Of a DNA stretch of 64,000 nucleotides, positions 30,556 through 40,607 are shown piece by piece (the first letter of the stretch is position 1; every line of letters starts with the position of its first letter). The position numbers were made by a program, and so were the translations under genes. The DNA lies in NCBI GenBank assembly GCA_002716065.1, contig PAZE01000006.1, positions 53,499-117,498 on the forward strand. The letters run 5' to 3'. Origin of the DNA: Crocinitomicaceae bacterium (GTDB taxonomy: Bacteria > Bacteroidota > Bacteroidia > Flavobacteriales_D > Parvicellaceae). Below the pieces are notes generated by a model that ran no database searches, had not been told where the DNA came from, and saw only the letters and a list, made by a program, of their open reading frames with translations.

Positions 30556-31104
30556 ATGAACTTACCAGAACCATCTTTTACTAAGAATGACAAACTAGCC
30601 AATATTCTTATTTGGACTGTTTCTGCTGTTGTTTTTGCGGTAGTAGTTTTATTGCACGAACTCAAATTTGACGTGGATCTTGGTTTTGATGTGCATATAT
30701 TTGCTCAGCTAAACGCTTTTATTAATGGAGTTGTTGCTTTTCTTTTAATTTTAGGATTGTATCTTATAAAAGTAAAAAAATACCTTTTACACAAGAAAGT
30801 AATGAATTTATCCATTCTTCTTTCTTTGTTGTTTTTGCTTTCTTATATCGCTCATCATATTCTCGCAGATAGCACTTCCTATGGAGGTCAAGGGTTGGCC
30901 AAAACAGTATATTATTTCATTTTAATTACCCATATTTTACTTGCTGGGCTTTCTTTGCCATTTATTTTGTTTTCTGCATATAGAGCTTCTATTTCAGAGT
31001 TTTCTGCCCACAAAAAGCTCACTAAATATGTTTATCCAGTATGGTTGTATGTTGCCATTACTGGAGTTGTTGTTTTTCTAATGATTTCACCTTATTACAA
31101 TTGA
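30556..31104 (+). CDS. DUF420 domain-containing membrane protein
   Basis: 182 aa multi-TM protein in the oxidase-assembly cluster; KVMNLSILLSLLFLLSYIAHH pattern. Confidence 0.8.
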   Translation: MNLPEPSFTKNDKLANILIWTVSAVVFAVVVLLHELKFDVDLGFDVHIFAQLNAFINGVVAFLLILGLYLIKVKKYLLHKKVMNLSILLSLLFLLSYIAHHILADSTSYGGQGLAKTVYYFILITHILLAGLSLPFILFSAYRASISEFSAHKKLTKYVYPVWLYVAITGVVVFLMISPYYN

Positions 31105-31343
31105 ATAGGATTATTAAAATAGCGTTTTTTTTAGTCTTTATTTGTACTGAATTTGCAACCTATTCTCAAGGTTGTTCAACTTGTAGAGCCCAAATAATTA
31201 CAAGTAATAAAGACGATCTTTCTGTAGGAAATGGAATTAATATTGGGATTCTTTTTCTTATGGTTGTTCCATACATTATACTTTTCTTTTTGTTTAGGAA
31301 AAAAATAATTTCGGTATATAATCAGCTATTTAGGTCTAAATAA
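31101..31343 (+). CDS. Small membrane protein with CxxC motif
   Basis: TTG at 31101 overlaps the DUF420 stop (TTGA); translation is signal-like segment, GCSTCRAQI, then one TM. The ORF-track start at 31041 lies inside the upstream gene. Confidence 0.7.
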   Translation: MNRIIKIAFFLVFICTEFATYSQGCSTCRAQIITSNKDDLSVGNGINIGILFLMVVPYIILFFLFRKKIISVYNQLFRSK

Positions 31344-31378
31344 TTAGACTATAAAATCAATTGAATAGGTTTCTCTGT

Positions 31379-31386
31379 TATATTTG
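31379..31386 (+). promoter_or_regulatory. Candidate Bacteroidota -7 box (TATATTTG) for the SAM riboswitch/metH transcript
   Basis: TAnnTTTG match ending ~7 nt before the P1 helix of the riboswitch; the -33 element is not clear. Confidence 0.45.
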
Positions 31387-31392
31387 TTATAG

Positions 31393-31508
31393 TTCTTTAA
31401 GTTTATCAAGAAAGGTGGAGGGATTAGGCCCATTGAAACCTTAGCAACCCCCTATAAGGGTAGGTGCTAATTCCAGTTACGTAAGTAATAAAGATAAGTG
31501 ATAAAGAA
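31393..31508 (+). ncRNA. SAM-I (S-box) riboswitch
   Basis: TTATCAAGAAAGGTGGAGGGATTAGGCCCATTGAAACCTTAGCAACC...AGGTGCTAATTCC core, closed by complementary P1 strands TTCTTTAAGTTTATC / GATAAGTGATAAAGAA. Confidence 0.93.
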
Positions 31509-31525
31509 AAGTTTAAACTAATATT

Positions 31526-31560
31526 ATCTCTATCGATTCTTTTCGTTAGAGATTTTTTTT
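31526..31560 (+). terminator. Intrinsic terminator of the SAM riboswitch
   Basis: ATCTCTA (31526-31532) / TAGAGAT (31547-31553) hairpin, inner CGA/TCG pairs, followed by T8; ends 13 nt before the metH start. Confidence 0.85.
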
Positions 31561-31573
31561 AATACCACTTGAA

Positions 31574-32575
31574 TTGAAAAAAAGTATAGAAGATGTAGTT
31601 AAAGATAGAATTTTGATTCTTGATGGAGCAATGGGGACCATGATTCAGCAGTACTCTTTATCTGAAGAGGATTTTAGAAAAGAGTGGTTTGAAGAGCATA
31701 ATCAACCATTAAAAGGAAATAATGATTTACTTTCATTAACAAGGCCAGATATTATTAAGGCTATTCATCGTGCATATTTTGAAGCAGGGGCAGACATTGT
31801 TGAAACCAACACTTTTTCAGGAACTTCCATTGCTCAGGCAGATTATGCATTAGAAAAATATGCGTATGAAATTAATTTTCATGGAGCAAAGATTGCAGCT
31901 GAAGTTGCAGCTGAATTTTCTGCCAATGAGCCTGATAAACCTAGATATGTAGCTGGATCTATTGGACCTACAAACAGAACTTCCTCAATATCTCCTGATG
32001 TTAATGATCCTGGTTATAGAAATGTTACTTTTGATGAGCTAAATCTTGCTTATCAACAGCAAATTAAAGGACTAATTGAAGGAGGTTCAGATTTATTATT
32101 AATTGAAACCATTTTTGATACTTTAAATGCCAAGGCTGCACTTTTTGCTATTCAGGAAGTATTTAATGAGTTGAATACTAAGCTACCCGTCATGGTTTCA
32201 GGAACCATTACTGATGCTAGCGGAAGAACACTTACGGGACAAACAACTGAAGCTTTTCTTGTTTCTTTATCTCATTATTCACTGTTTAGTATTGGCTTAA
32301 ATTGTGCTTTAGGGGCTGATGATATGCGACCATACTTAAAAACGCTTTCTAAAAGAAGTGAATTTTTAACAAGTGCTCATCCTAATGCAGGCCTGCCAAA
32401 TGAGTTTGGAGAGTATGATGAAACACCTGAAATGATGGTTGCTCAAATAAAGAAATTTTTAGATGATGGGTTAATTAATATTGTTGGGGGGTGTTGTGGG
32501 ACTACACCTGATCATATTCGTGCTATTGCAGCTATTGCCAAGGATTATTCTCCAAGAAAATTAAAAAATAATTAA
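31574..32575 (+). CDS. metH: Homocysteine S-methyltransferase domain (N-terminal module of split MetH)
   Basis: [21 protein letters not shown]...; [28 protein letters not shown] zinc-site motif; TTG start. Confidence 0.93.
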   Translation: MKKSIEDVVKDRILILDGAMGTMIQQYSLSEEDFRKEWFEEHNQPLKGNNDLLSLTRPDIIKAIHRAYFEAGADIVETNTFSGTSIAQADYALEKYAYEINFHGAKIAAEVAAEFSANEPDKPRYVAGSIGPTNRTSSISPDVNDPGYRNVTFDELNLAYQQQIKGLIEGGSDLLLIETIFDTLNAKAALFAIQEVFNELNTKLPVMVSGTITDASGRTLTGQTTEAFLVSLSHYSLFSIGLNCALGADDMRPYLKTLSKRSEFLTSAHPNAGLPNEFGEYDETPEMMVAQIKKFLDDGLINIVGGCCGTTPDHIRAIAAIAKDYSPRKLKNN

Positions 32576-32580
32576 TTTAT

Positions 32581-35298
32581 ATGAGTCTTCATCCAGAATA
32601 TTCAGGCAATTACATCTATAAGTGGACTGCTCTTCCTCCAATGAAACTGAGTGGTTTGGAACCATTGGTCGTTTCTGCCGATGTTAATTTTATAAATATT
32701 GGGGAAAGAACAAATGTTACTGGTTCTAAAAAGTTTTTGCGATTAATCAAGGAGGGAAGCTTTGAAGAAGCATTAGACGTTGCTAGAAATCAGGTTGAGG
32801 GAGGAGCACAGATTATTGACATTAACATGGATGAAGGCCTTTTGGATGGTGTTGAGTCGATAAAAAAGTTTTTAAACTTAATTGCTGCTGAACCTGACAT
32901 TTCCAGAGTTCCTGTAATGATAGATTCATCTAAATGGGAGATTATTGAAGCTGGATTGCAATGCATTCAGGGGAAGGGAGTGGTGAATTCTATTTCTTTG
33001 AAATCTGGTGAGGAAGAATTTATTTTTCAAGCTAAAAAAATTAAGCAATATGGTGCAGCTGTTATAATTATGGCCTTTGATGAAAATGGGCAGGCAGATA
33101 CCTATAAAAGGAGAATTGATATTTGTAAAAGATCCTATGATATTCTAGTAGAAAAAGTAAACTTCCCTAAACAAGATATTATTTTTGATCCTAATATTTT
33201 TCCTGTTGCTACTGGAATTGAAGAGCACAATAACAATGCAATGGATTTTTTCTTGGCCACAAGATGGATTAGAGAAAATCTACCAGGAGCACATGTTAGT
33301 GGTGGAGTGAGTAACGTATCTTTTTCTTTTAGGGGAAATAATGCTGTTCGTGAGGCAATGCACTCTGCCTTTTTATATCATGCTATTAACGAAGGAATGG
33401 ATATGGGTATAGTTAATCCTACTATGCTTGAAGTTTACGATAGTATTCCTAAAGATTTACTGGATAAAGTAGAGGATGTGCTTTTAAATAGAAGGGATGA
33501 TGCAACAGAGCGGTTGTTGGATTTTGCTGAGTCGGTTAAAGGTGAATCTAAAAAGGAGGATAAAGTTTTAGAGTGGAGAGCATTTTCATTAGAAAAAAAG
33601 ATAGAGCATGCACTTGTTAAAGGAATTACGGAATTCATTGAAGAGGATACTGAAGAGGCTAGAATAAATAGTGCCAAGCCATTAGAAGTTATTGAGGGCC
33701 CTCTTATGAGTGGAATGAATGTGGTAGGTGACTTATTTGGTTCTGGTAAAATGTTTCTTCCACAAGTTGTTAAATCTGCCAGGGTAATGAAAAAAGCTGT
33801 TGCTTACTTAACCCCTTTTATTGAAAAGGAAAAGGGAGGGGGCAAAGTTCAAAGTAATGGTAAAATTATTATGGCTACTGTGAAGGGTGATGTTCACGAT
33901 ATTGGTAAAAATATTGTTGGTGTTGTTTTAGGTTGTAATAATTTTGAAATTATTGATTTGGGTGTTATGGTTCCTGCCAATAAAATTATTGATGCAGCTG
34001 TTCAAGAGAATGCAGATATTATTGGTCTTAGCGGTTTAATAACACCCTCATTAGACGAAATGATTGATGTTGCTCGAGAAATGACCAAAAGAAAGGTGCA
34101 TTTGCCTTTGCTGATTGGTGGGGCTACAACGTCTAAAGTTCATACAGCTGTTAAAATTGAACAAGAGCTTACCGGAAGTCAGGCTGTTCATGTATTAGAC
34201 GCTTCTAGATCAGTTACAGTAGTTAATAGTTTATTAGGCGATAAAAAGCTTAATTACCAGAATGAAATAAAACAGGACTACCAACGCATAAGAGATCAGT
34301 ATGTTGGCAGAAATAAGCAAAAACCATTTTTGAGCATAAAAAAGGCAAGAGAGAATAGGTTACAATTGCAGTGGGAAAATTACTCTCCAGTTGTCCCATT
34401 AAAAATGGGAATACATTTAATCGATAAATTGGATTTAAATATCCTTTCCAATTATATTGATTGGACTCCTTTTTTTCTTACTTGGGAGCTTCACGGAAGG
34501 TTTCCAAAACTATTAAAGGATAAAGTGATTGGAGAAGAAGCCACAAATTTATATGCTGACGCTACTCAAATGCTTAGTAAAATAATCAATGAAGGTTGGC
34601 TTGAAGCGAAAGCAGTATATGGCTTTTGGAAAGCCAATTCAACAGCTAAAGATGAAATAAATATCTATGATTCTGATGATAAATTACTTGCTGTTTCTCA
34701 AAGTTTACGTCAGCAAAATAAAAAAGCTACTGGAACTTTTAACCTTAGTCTTTCAGATTATATTGCACCAGAGGCTTCTAAAAAAGAGGATTATATTGGT
34801 GCTTTTGCTGTTACTGCAGGATTAAAAATTGAAAAGAAAATCACTGAATTTGAAGAGGCTTTAGATGATTATAATTCTATACTGCTTAAAGCTTTAGCTG
34901 ATCGATTAGCTGAGGCTGCTGCCGAATATCTTCATGAAAAAGTTCGAAAAGAATACTGGGGGTATTCTAAAAATGAAAAGTTTGACAATCAAGAGCTTAT
35001 AAGAGAAAAGTACAAAGGTATTCGGCCTGCCCCTGGATATCCTGCATGTCCTGATCATACGGAAAAGCAAACTATTTTTAAGCTATTAAATGTAACTCAA
35101 CTCACAGGAATTTCACTTACTGAATCTTTAGCAATGCTTCCTGCAGCATCTGTTTCTGGATGGTATTTTGCTCATCCTGAAGCTAAGTATTTTGGACTAG
35201 GTAAAATAAAAATGGACCAGGTAGAAGATATTGCCAAAAGAAAGGGAGTAAGCCTAGATCAAATGAAAAAGTGGCTATCACCAAATATTATTGATTAG
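32581..35298 (+). CDS. metH: Methionine synthase, pterin-, B12- and activation-domain module (split MetH)
   Basis: [17 protein letters not shown]; cobalamin motif [18 protein letters not shown]-terminal activation domain ([15 protein letters not shown]). Confidence 0.95.
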   Translation: MSLHPEYSGNYIYKWTALPPMKLSGLEPLVVSADVNFINIGERTNVTGSKKFLRLIKEGSFEEALDVARNQVEGGAQIIDINMDEGLLDGVESIKKFLNLIAAEPDISRVPVMIDSSKWEIIEAGLQCIQGKGVVNSISLKSGEEEFIFQAKKIKQYGAAVIIMAFDENGQADTYKRRIDICKRSYDILVEKVNFPKQDIIFDPNIFPVATGIEEHNNNAMDFFLATRWIRENLPGAHVSGGVSNVSFSFRGNNAVREAMHSAFLYHAINEGMDMGIVNPTMLEVYDSIPKDLLDKVEDVLLNRRDDATERLLDFAESVKGESKKEDKVLEWRAFSLEKKIEHALVKGITEFIEEDTEEARINSAKPLEVIEGPLMSGMNVVGDLFGSGKMFLPQVVKSARVMKKAVAYLTPFIEKEKGGGKVQSNGKIIMATVKGDVHDIGKNIVGVVLGCNNFEIIDLGVMVPANKIIDAAVQENADIIGLSGLITPSLDEMIDVAREMTKRKVHLPLLIGGATTSKVHTAVKIEQELTGSQAVHVLDASRSVTVVNSLLGDKKLNYQNEIKQDYQRIRDQYVGRNKQKPFLSIKKARENRLQLQWENYSPVVPLKMGIHLIDKLDLNILSNYIDWTPFFLTWELHGRFPKLLKDKVIGEEATNLYADATQMLSKIINEGWLEAKAVYGFWKANSTAKDEINIYDSDDKLLAVSQSLRQQNKKATGTFNLSLSDYIAPEASKKEDYIGAFAVTAGLKIEKKITEFEEALDDYNSILLKALADRLAEAAAEYLHEKVRKEYWGYSKNEKFDNQELIREKYKGIRPAPGYPACPDHTEKQTIFKLLNVTQLTGISLTESLAMLPAASVSGWYFAHPEAKYFGLGKIKMDQVEDIAKRKGVSLDQMKKWLSPNIID

Positions 35299-35732
35299 TT
35301 TTTAAGATTGATGGTAAAAAAATCATTAAATGGAATACACATAGATTCATTACATACCATGTAAGCAATTTCAAGTTTTAATTCAACATTATCAGAAAAT
35401 ATTTTTATCTCCTGCTCAAAGCTTGCCTTTTTTTCAAAATAGCTAACCTGAACACCAAAATTATGATCATATAAAGAAATGGGGTTGCCCTCTTTAATTT
35501 CCCCAACAAGTTGGTAGTTTGAGTTTTCGGAGAAATGAAACTCAGTAGGTAAGGGGCCTTCATTTGGATTGGGAACGTTTACTGCATATAAGTGCCAAGT
35601 ACTATCAATGGTAGCATTAATTTCAATGCTAGAGTTATTGTTGTTTTGCTTAATGTCCCAAGTAACTGGAGTCTGGGAAAAAGAAATCAAACAACAAAAG
35701 CAAAAGGAAAGTGTAACAAATAAAGCTTTCAT
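35295..35732 (-). CDS. DsbD N-terminal (alpha)-like domain protein, secreted
   Basis: 145 aa, signal peptide; [22 protein letters not shown]...[13 protein letters not shown]. Confidence 0.75.
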   Translation of the reverse strand: MKALFVTLSFCFCCLISFSQTPVTWDIKQNNNNSSIEINATIDSTWHLYAVNVPNPNEGPLPTEFHFSENSNYQLVGEIKEGNPISLYDHNFGVQVSYFEKKASFEQEIKIFSDNVELKLEIAYMVCNESMCIPFNDFFTINLKN

Positions 35733-37715
35733 TTATTTTGCTTTATTGTAAAGCGCTAATCCTTCAGATAACCAGGAGCTAAAGTCTTCAGCATTACCAT
35801 GATGCTCGTAATCAGCAGATCCATTTTCTAAATCTTCTCCATTTGGACCTAACATTCTATAGTAAGGTTGTGTATTGGCTTTATAGGTTGTTGCTTGGTA
35901 ATGGCTCCATTTATTGCCAATTGTTTTTAATTTTTTCATTTTACCTTCATACACTTCTACTTCAATTTGCTCATTTTTAGGGAGTTCTCTTTTGTCATCA
36001 ACATATAGAGATATAACAACCACATCATTTGTTAACATTTCAATAACACCAGGCTCTCCCCAAACGTTTTCTTCCATTTTTCTGCAATTAACACAAGCAT
36101 GACCTGTGAAATCTAAAAACGCAGGTTTGTTGTTTTGTTTTGCAAAAGCCAATCCTTTATCTAAATCGTGAAATACAGGAAGACCTTGAGGACCTATATG
36201 AGTGTCAGTTCCGTGATGATCTGAATTAGCTACTGAACCACCTCCTTTTGAAGAGCCTACGCCATATGGAGATTCACTATAAGCCATAGGTGGTGGAAAT
36301 CCACTAATTAGCTTTAATGGCGCACCCCACAAACCGGGGATAAGATAGATTACAAAAATAACAGTACTAATTCCTAAAATAGTTCTTCCAACAGAGAGTC
36401 TTTCTATTGGGCTATCGTGTGGTAAAGAAATAAATCCAAATAAATAAAGTGCAAGTACTGCAAAAACACCAATCCATATGGCTAAAAATAATTCACGTTC
36501 TAAATAGTGCCCCTGCACCACTAAGTCAGCGTTTGATAAAAACTTAAAGGCTAGAGCAAGTTCTAAAAATCCTAAGAAAACCTTAACGGTATTTAACCAT
36601 CCACCAGATTTTGGAAGTGAATTTAACCAACCAGGAAAAGCAGCAAATAAACCAAATGGCAATGCAAGAGCTAAAGAAAAACCAAACATACCTACAAATG
36701 GACCAATTCCTCCAATTGTGGCAGCTTCAACAAGAAGAGTTCCAACAATTGGGCCAGTGCATGAAAAGGAAACTAAAGCAAGGGTGAAAGCCATAAAAAA
36801 GATTCCTATTAATCCTCCTTTATCTGAAGCAGAGTCAGCTTTATTTATCCAGGAGTTTGGAAGTGTTATTTCAAATGCACCCATAAAAGAGATCGCAAAA
36901 ACAACTAAAAGAACAAAGAAAAAGATGTTAAACCATACATTGGTAGATAAAGCGTTTAAGGCGTCTGAACCAAAAATTGCGGTAACTAAGGTGCCTAAAA
37001 AAACATAAATAATAATTATGGATAGTCCATAGAAAATAGCATTTCTAATTCCGGCAGACTTATTTTGACTTTGCTTGGTGAAGAAGCTTACCGTCATGGG
37101 AATCATTGGAAATACACAAGGGGTTAACAAAGCAGCAAAACCACTTATAAATGATAAAAAGAAAATAACTATAAGAGATTTATTAGTTGATTTTTTTTCT
37201 TGACTATCATTTTTTTCAGTTAAAGCAACAGCAGATTCGTCACCAGAACACCCTTTTACAGAAATTTCGAAATCTTCATCATAAGGAGGGAGGCAGTGCG
37301 TATCATCGCATGTCTGAAAAGAATAATAACCCTTAATTGTAATGTCATCTTTATTTTTCAGGATTATCTTTTTTCGCATTTCGATTGTTCCCGAATGCCA
37401 GTAAAGATGTTCATCGATTAATGAATCATATAGATGAACAGGATCTGGTTCATATATCGAATCCTCTACATCATAATCTGGGTTATCATTAATGTTAATT
37501 GATGTTGGAATAGAGAAACAGTCTAGTGGTAAATTGGCTGCACTTATATGCCAATGGTCATCCATAGTGATTTTAGCTATTAGCGTAACCTCACAATCAA
37601 CTTGTTCATAACTGATTTCCCAAATTACTTTTTCACTTGGATCTTCAATTTGCCCAAATGAAATCAATAAGCTTAAAACAAAGAATAGAGAAAGATTAAT
37701 TTTTTTAAACATCAC
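35733..37715 (-). CDS. dsbD: Thiol:disulfide interchange protein DsbD
   Basis: 660 aa; N-terminal domain with CDDTHCLPP, multi-TM core (LLTPCVFPMIPMTV), C-terminal thioredoxin-like domain (DFTGHACVNCRKME). Confidence 0.93.
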   Translation of the reverse strand: MMFKKINLSLFFVLSLLISFGQIEDPSEKVIWEISYEQVDCEVTLIAKITMDDHWHISAANLPLDCFSIPTSININDNPDYDVEDSIYEPDPVHLYDSLIDEHLYWHSGTIEMRKKIILKNKDDITIKGYYSFQTCDDTHCLPPYDEDFEISVKGCSGDESAVALTEKNDSQEKKSTNKSLIVIFFLSFISGFAALLTPCVFPMIPMTVSFFTKQSQNKSAGIRNAIFYGLSIIIIYVFLGTLVTAIFGSDALNALSTNVWFNIFFFVLLVVFAISFMGAFEITLPNSWINKADSASDKGGLIGIFFMAFTLALVSFSCTGPIVGTLLVEAATIGGIGPFVGMFGFSLALALPFGLFAAFPGWLNSLPKSGGWLNTVKVFLGFLELALAFKFLSNADLVVQGHYLERELFLAIWIGVFAVLALYLFGFISLPHDSPIERLSVGRTILGISTVIFVIYLIPGLWGAPLKLISGFPPPMAYSESPYGVGSSKGGGSVANSDHHGTDTHIGPQGLPVFHDLDKGLAFAKQNNKPAFLDFTGHACVNCRKMEENVWGEPGVIEMLTNDVVVISLYVDDKRELPKNEQIEVEVYEGKMKKLKTIGNKWSHYQATTYKANTQPYYRMLGPNGEDLENGSADYEHHGNAEDFSSWLSEGLALYNKAK

Positions 37716-37806
37716 AAATAAAATTTATATCTCCAAAGTTAACAGATTAACTTAACGAAGGTTAGAAAAAGTATGATCTATAATTGGAATCTTAAGACAA
37801 GATAAT

Positions 37807-38097
37807 TTAGAGAATAACATCAACTAAACGGTGAATTGGAATGGTAACACCCTTTTTGAGTACTATGTTTTTATCACCAACTGCCCAAATGGTGGTTTGC
37901 ACCTCTTTTACACCTTCCTGGTCTTCAAAAATGATTCTCATCTTTGTTCGATGAACATTTCCTAAAATCATAGAGCGTTTTAACTTCTTTTTAAGAAGAA
38001 CAAGTTGCTCTTTAGATTTATTTAAAGGTTTAGAGGGAAAGTTTAAACCAGGAATAGTTTCCTTTTCAATGAGTACAGTTTTATAGGTAGTAACCAT
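37807..38097 (-). CDS. Conserved-looking hypothetical protein (96 aa)
   Basis: Complete ORF in an otherwise empty minus-strand interval; basic N-half, no TM. Family not recognised. Confidence 0.65.
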   Translation of the reverse strand: MVTTYKTVLIEKETIPGLNFPSKPLNKSKEQLVLLKKKLKRSMILGNVHRTKMRIIFEDQEGVKEVQTTIWAVGDKNIVLKKGVTIPIHRLVDVIL

Positions 38098-38175
38098 GTA
38101 AAATTAGTTTTAGTAAAGTGGTGCCAAAATATATCTTACGAAAAAAAAATAAATATGTTACAATTTTTCCGTTTT

Positions 38176-39477
38176 TTAAGCCTTTAGTATAAGACAACTT
38201 TTTGATGTAGAAGTAATTTTATATTGTTCACTAATGCGATGCTTAACAACCCAAATAATTTCGTTATCACTTTCAACAATCCAAGTATTTTCTTTTTGAT
38301 TTAAGGGGATTTTTTCGTCAATAAGAAAGTCACTTATTTTCTTCTTATTTTTCATTCCAATTGGAGTAAAAAAATCTCCCTTTTCCCATCTTCTTATTTT
38401 TAAAGGAAAAACAAGTTTGTCTATATCCAAATAGGCTGAATTATTATTTTTAGAAAAGCTATCAGGAATAGTGGTTTTAACAGCTTTTAAATTAAATGGA
38501 GCATTACAACTTAAGTTCTCGTTAATAAAATACAATTGATTATTGTAAACTTGTTTTTTTTGAACAATCCATTTTCCTCTATCTATAAACAGTTCGTATG
38601 AAGAAGAAATGAACTTTTTACCTGTTTGATGTTCTTTGCTTACAAGGGAGCAAACCTGTGAATGATTAAACCCATAAGGTTTTAAAAACTGGTACCAAAT
38701 TCCCAATTCCAAATGTGCTGGGGGAGTAATGTAAATCACATCATCTTTATGCTCTAAAAATGGAGCTAACCGCTCATTTATTAAGGATTTTAAAAGCTGA
38801 TTTTCAGTGGATATGTTTTCTAATGTTAACTCCATTCCTGCTAAAAAATTTGGAAACCTTTTTTCAAGTAAAGGAGTAATGTTGTTTCGAATAAAATTCC
38901 TATCGTATTTAGAATCTAAATTGCTGCTGTCATTTAAGTAAGGGATGTTATTTTGCTTAGCATAAGTAATCATCTCTTTCTTGGGAGTTAATAAAAATGG
39001 GCGAATGTAATTTTTTCTTTTAGTTGGAATCCCAGATAACCCAGTTGTTCCAGATCCCCGAATAGCATTTAAAAAGAAAGTTTCAATATTATCTTCTTTT
39101 TGATGGGCGGTTACAACATAATCAAAGTGGTGTTCAAAGATGAGTTTATCAAAAAAACAATAGCGTATTTCTCTAGCTGCCTCTTGAATGGAAAGCTGAT
39201 GTTTGTTGGCGTAGTTTTCAGCATTTTCATGAATAATAAAGCAGTTAATCTTGTGCTTATTGCAATACTTTTGCACCAAAGCTGTTTCCTTTTCGCTTTC
39301 TTTTGCCCTTAGAGAATAATTTACATGTGCAGCGCAAACGTTTAATCCTTGTTCTTTTGCTATAGCTAAGGCAGTCATTGAATCTACCCCACCAGAAACA
39401 GCAATTAGAAATTTTGATTGCTTATTAATAGCATGTTTTTTAAAAAATGTTTGATATGTGTTTTCAATAGCGCTCAT
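38176..39477 (-). CDS. tilS: tRNA(Ile)-lysidine synthase
   Basis: PP-loop FLIAVSGGVDSMTALAIA; HQKEDNIETFFLNAIRGSGTTGLSGI; C-terminal TilS domain. Confidence 0.95.
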   Translation of the reverse strand: MSAIENTYQTFFKKHAINKQSKFLIAVSGGVDSMTALAIAKEQGLNVCAAHVNYSLRAKESEKETALVQKYCNKHKINCFIIHENAENYANKHQLSIQEAAREIRYCFFDKLIFEHHFDYVVTAHQKEDNIETFFLNAIRGSGTTGLSGIPTKRKNYIRPFLLTPKKEMITYAKQNNIPYLNDSSNLDSKYDRNFIRNNITPLLEKRFPNFLAGMELTLENISTENQLLKSLINERLAPFLEHKDDVIYITPPAHLELGIWYQFLKPYGFNHSQVCSLVSKEHQTGKKFISSSYELFIDRGKWIVQKKQVYNNQLYFINENLSCNAPFNLKAVKTTIPDSFSKNNNSAYLDIDKLVFPLKIRRWEKGDFFTPIGMKNKKKISDFLIDEKIPLNQKENTWIVESDNEIIWVVKHRISEQYKITSTSKSCLILKA

Positions 39478-40580
39478 TCGCAGGCTTTTATTAACGCATC
39501 TGCCTTTACTAAAGTTTCTTCGTACTCCTTTTCAGGGTTACTATCTATAGTAATTGCCCCACCCACATTAAAACAAAGCGTTTGATTTATTTTATTGTAA
39601 ATAAGTGTTCTTATAACCACATTTAAATCAAAATCTCCTCCAGGATGAATTATTCCAATAGAACCTGAATATAAACCTCTTTTAGTGGTTTCGTAGTGTT
39701 CCATTAATTCCATGGCTTTTATTTTTGGAACACCAGTCATAGATCCCATAGGAAATAAAGCTTTAAGTATAGTAGAGAAGGAAATGTTTTTATGGATTTT
39801 GCAACTAACGGTAGAGATAAGCTGATGAATGTTTTCAAATGAATAAACCTTACATAATTCATCTACTGAAACAGAATTTTTAGTTGCGATTTTGCTTAAA
39901 TCGTTTCTTACAAGATCAACAATCATGATATTTTCAGTTCTCTCTTTTGGGTCTGCTTTAAGTTGCTTTATAATTTTTTTGTCTAAATCCTTGTTTGCTA
40001 CTTTTTTAGCAGTTCCCTTTATGGGCTGAGAAATTAGTTTGTCCCCTCTTTTTTTGATAAACCTTTCAGGACTTGCACAAAGAATAACATGATTTTTTAA
40101 ATCTGCATATACAGAAAAAGGTGCTTTTGTTAGAGCGTTTAGCTTTTGAAATAGCTCGTGGGGATTTAAAAGTTTGTTTTTTGAAGTCCAACCATAGCAA
40201 AAATTTGTTTCGTAGATGTCTCCAAGTTGAATGTGCTCTTTTATTTTATTAACTCTGTTGAGGTATTCTTTTTTGTCTATTTCAGGGTTAAATAAAAAAG
40301 TGTTGTTGTTGGAAATAGATGAAATTGGAAAAGACTTTTTGTTTGCTATTTTTTCAGGAACAATACAATGTAAAATTGGGAATTGAACTGGGTCTGTATT
40401 GTTTGAAGCTAAATTTTCAATATTGTTTTTTAATTCATAGGACAGGAAAATAAGCTTCGTTTCTAAATCGTGTTTTTCAAGAAAAGCATCGAGTTTTAAA
40501 AATAAACCTGTAGTATTAGAAGTGATAATTAGTTCATCTTTAATTCCGCTATAATGGTATTGTCCAATAATTGTATTCAT
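39474..40580 (-). CDS. pabB: Aminodeoxychorismate synthase component I / chorismate-binding protein
   Basis: QLGDIYETNFCYGW, SPERFIKKRGDKLISQPIKGTAKK, ENIMIVDLVRNDLSKIA, LFPMGSMTGVPKIKAMELM. Confidence 0.92.
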   Translation of the reverse strand: MNTIIGQYHYSGIKDELIITSNTTGLFLKLDAFLEKHDLETKLIFLSYELKNNIENLASNNTDPVQFPILHCIVPEKIANKKSFPISSISNNNTFLFNPEIDKKEYLNRVNKIKEHIQLGDIYETNFCYGWTSKNKLLNPHELFQKLNALTKAPFSVYADLKNHVILCASPERFIKKRGDKLISQPIKGTAKKVANKDLDKKIIKQLKADPKERTENIMIVDLVRNDLSKIATKNSVSVDELCKVYSFENIHQLISTVSCKIHKNISFSTILKALFPMGSMTGVPKIKAMELMEHYETTKRGLYSGSIGIIHPGGDFDLNVVIRTLIYNKINQTLCFNVGGAITIDSNPEKEYEETLVKADALIKACE

Positions 40581-40607
40581 AGAAATTAAGCTATTGAGTA
40601 CTTAATT

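Noticed and set aside
31041-31343. ORF-track start at 31041 for the small CxxC protein
   Set aside because: The first 20 codons lie out of frame inside the DUF420 gene; TTG at 31101 gives a signal-peptide-like N-terminus instead.
31511-31518. GTTTAAAC palindrome after the SAM riboswitch considered as an operator
   Set aside because: Short AT-rich palindrome lying between aptamer and terminator; better explained as linker.
31574-35298. Considered metH as broken by frameshift
   Set aside because: Each half has its own start, intact motifs and clean ends; consistent with the known split MetH organisation in Bacteroidota.
36718-37008. 96-aa plus-strand ORF antisense to dsbD
   Set aside because: Overlaps the TM core of an intact dsbD; low-complexity Lys/Thr composition typical of antisense frames.
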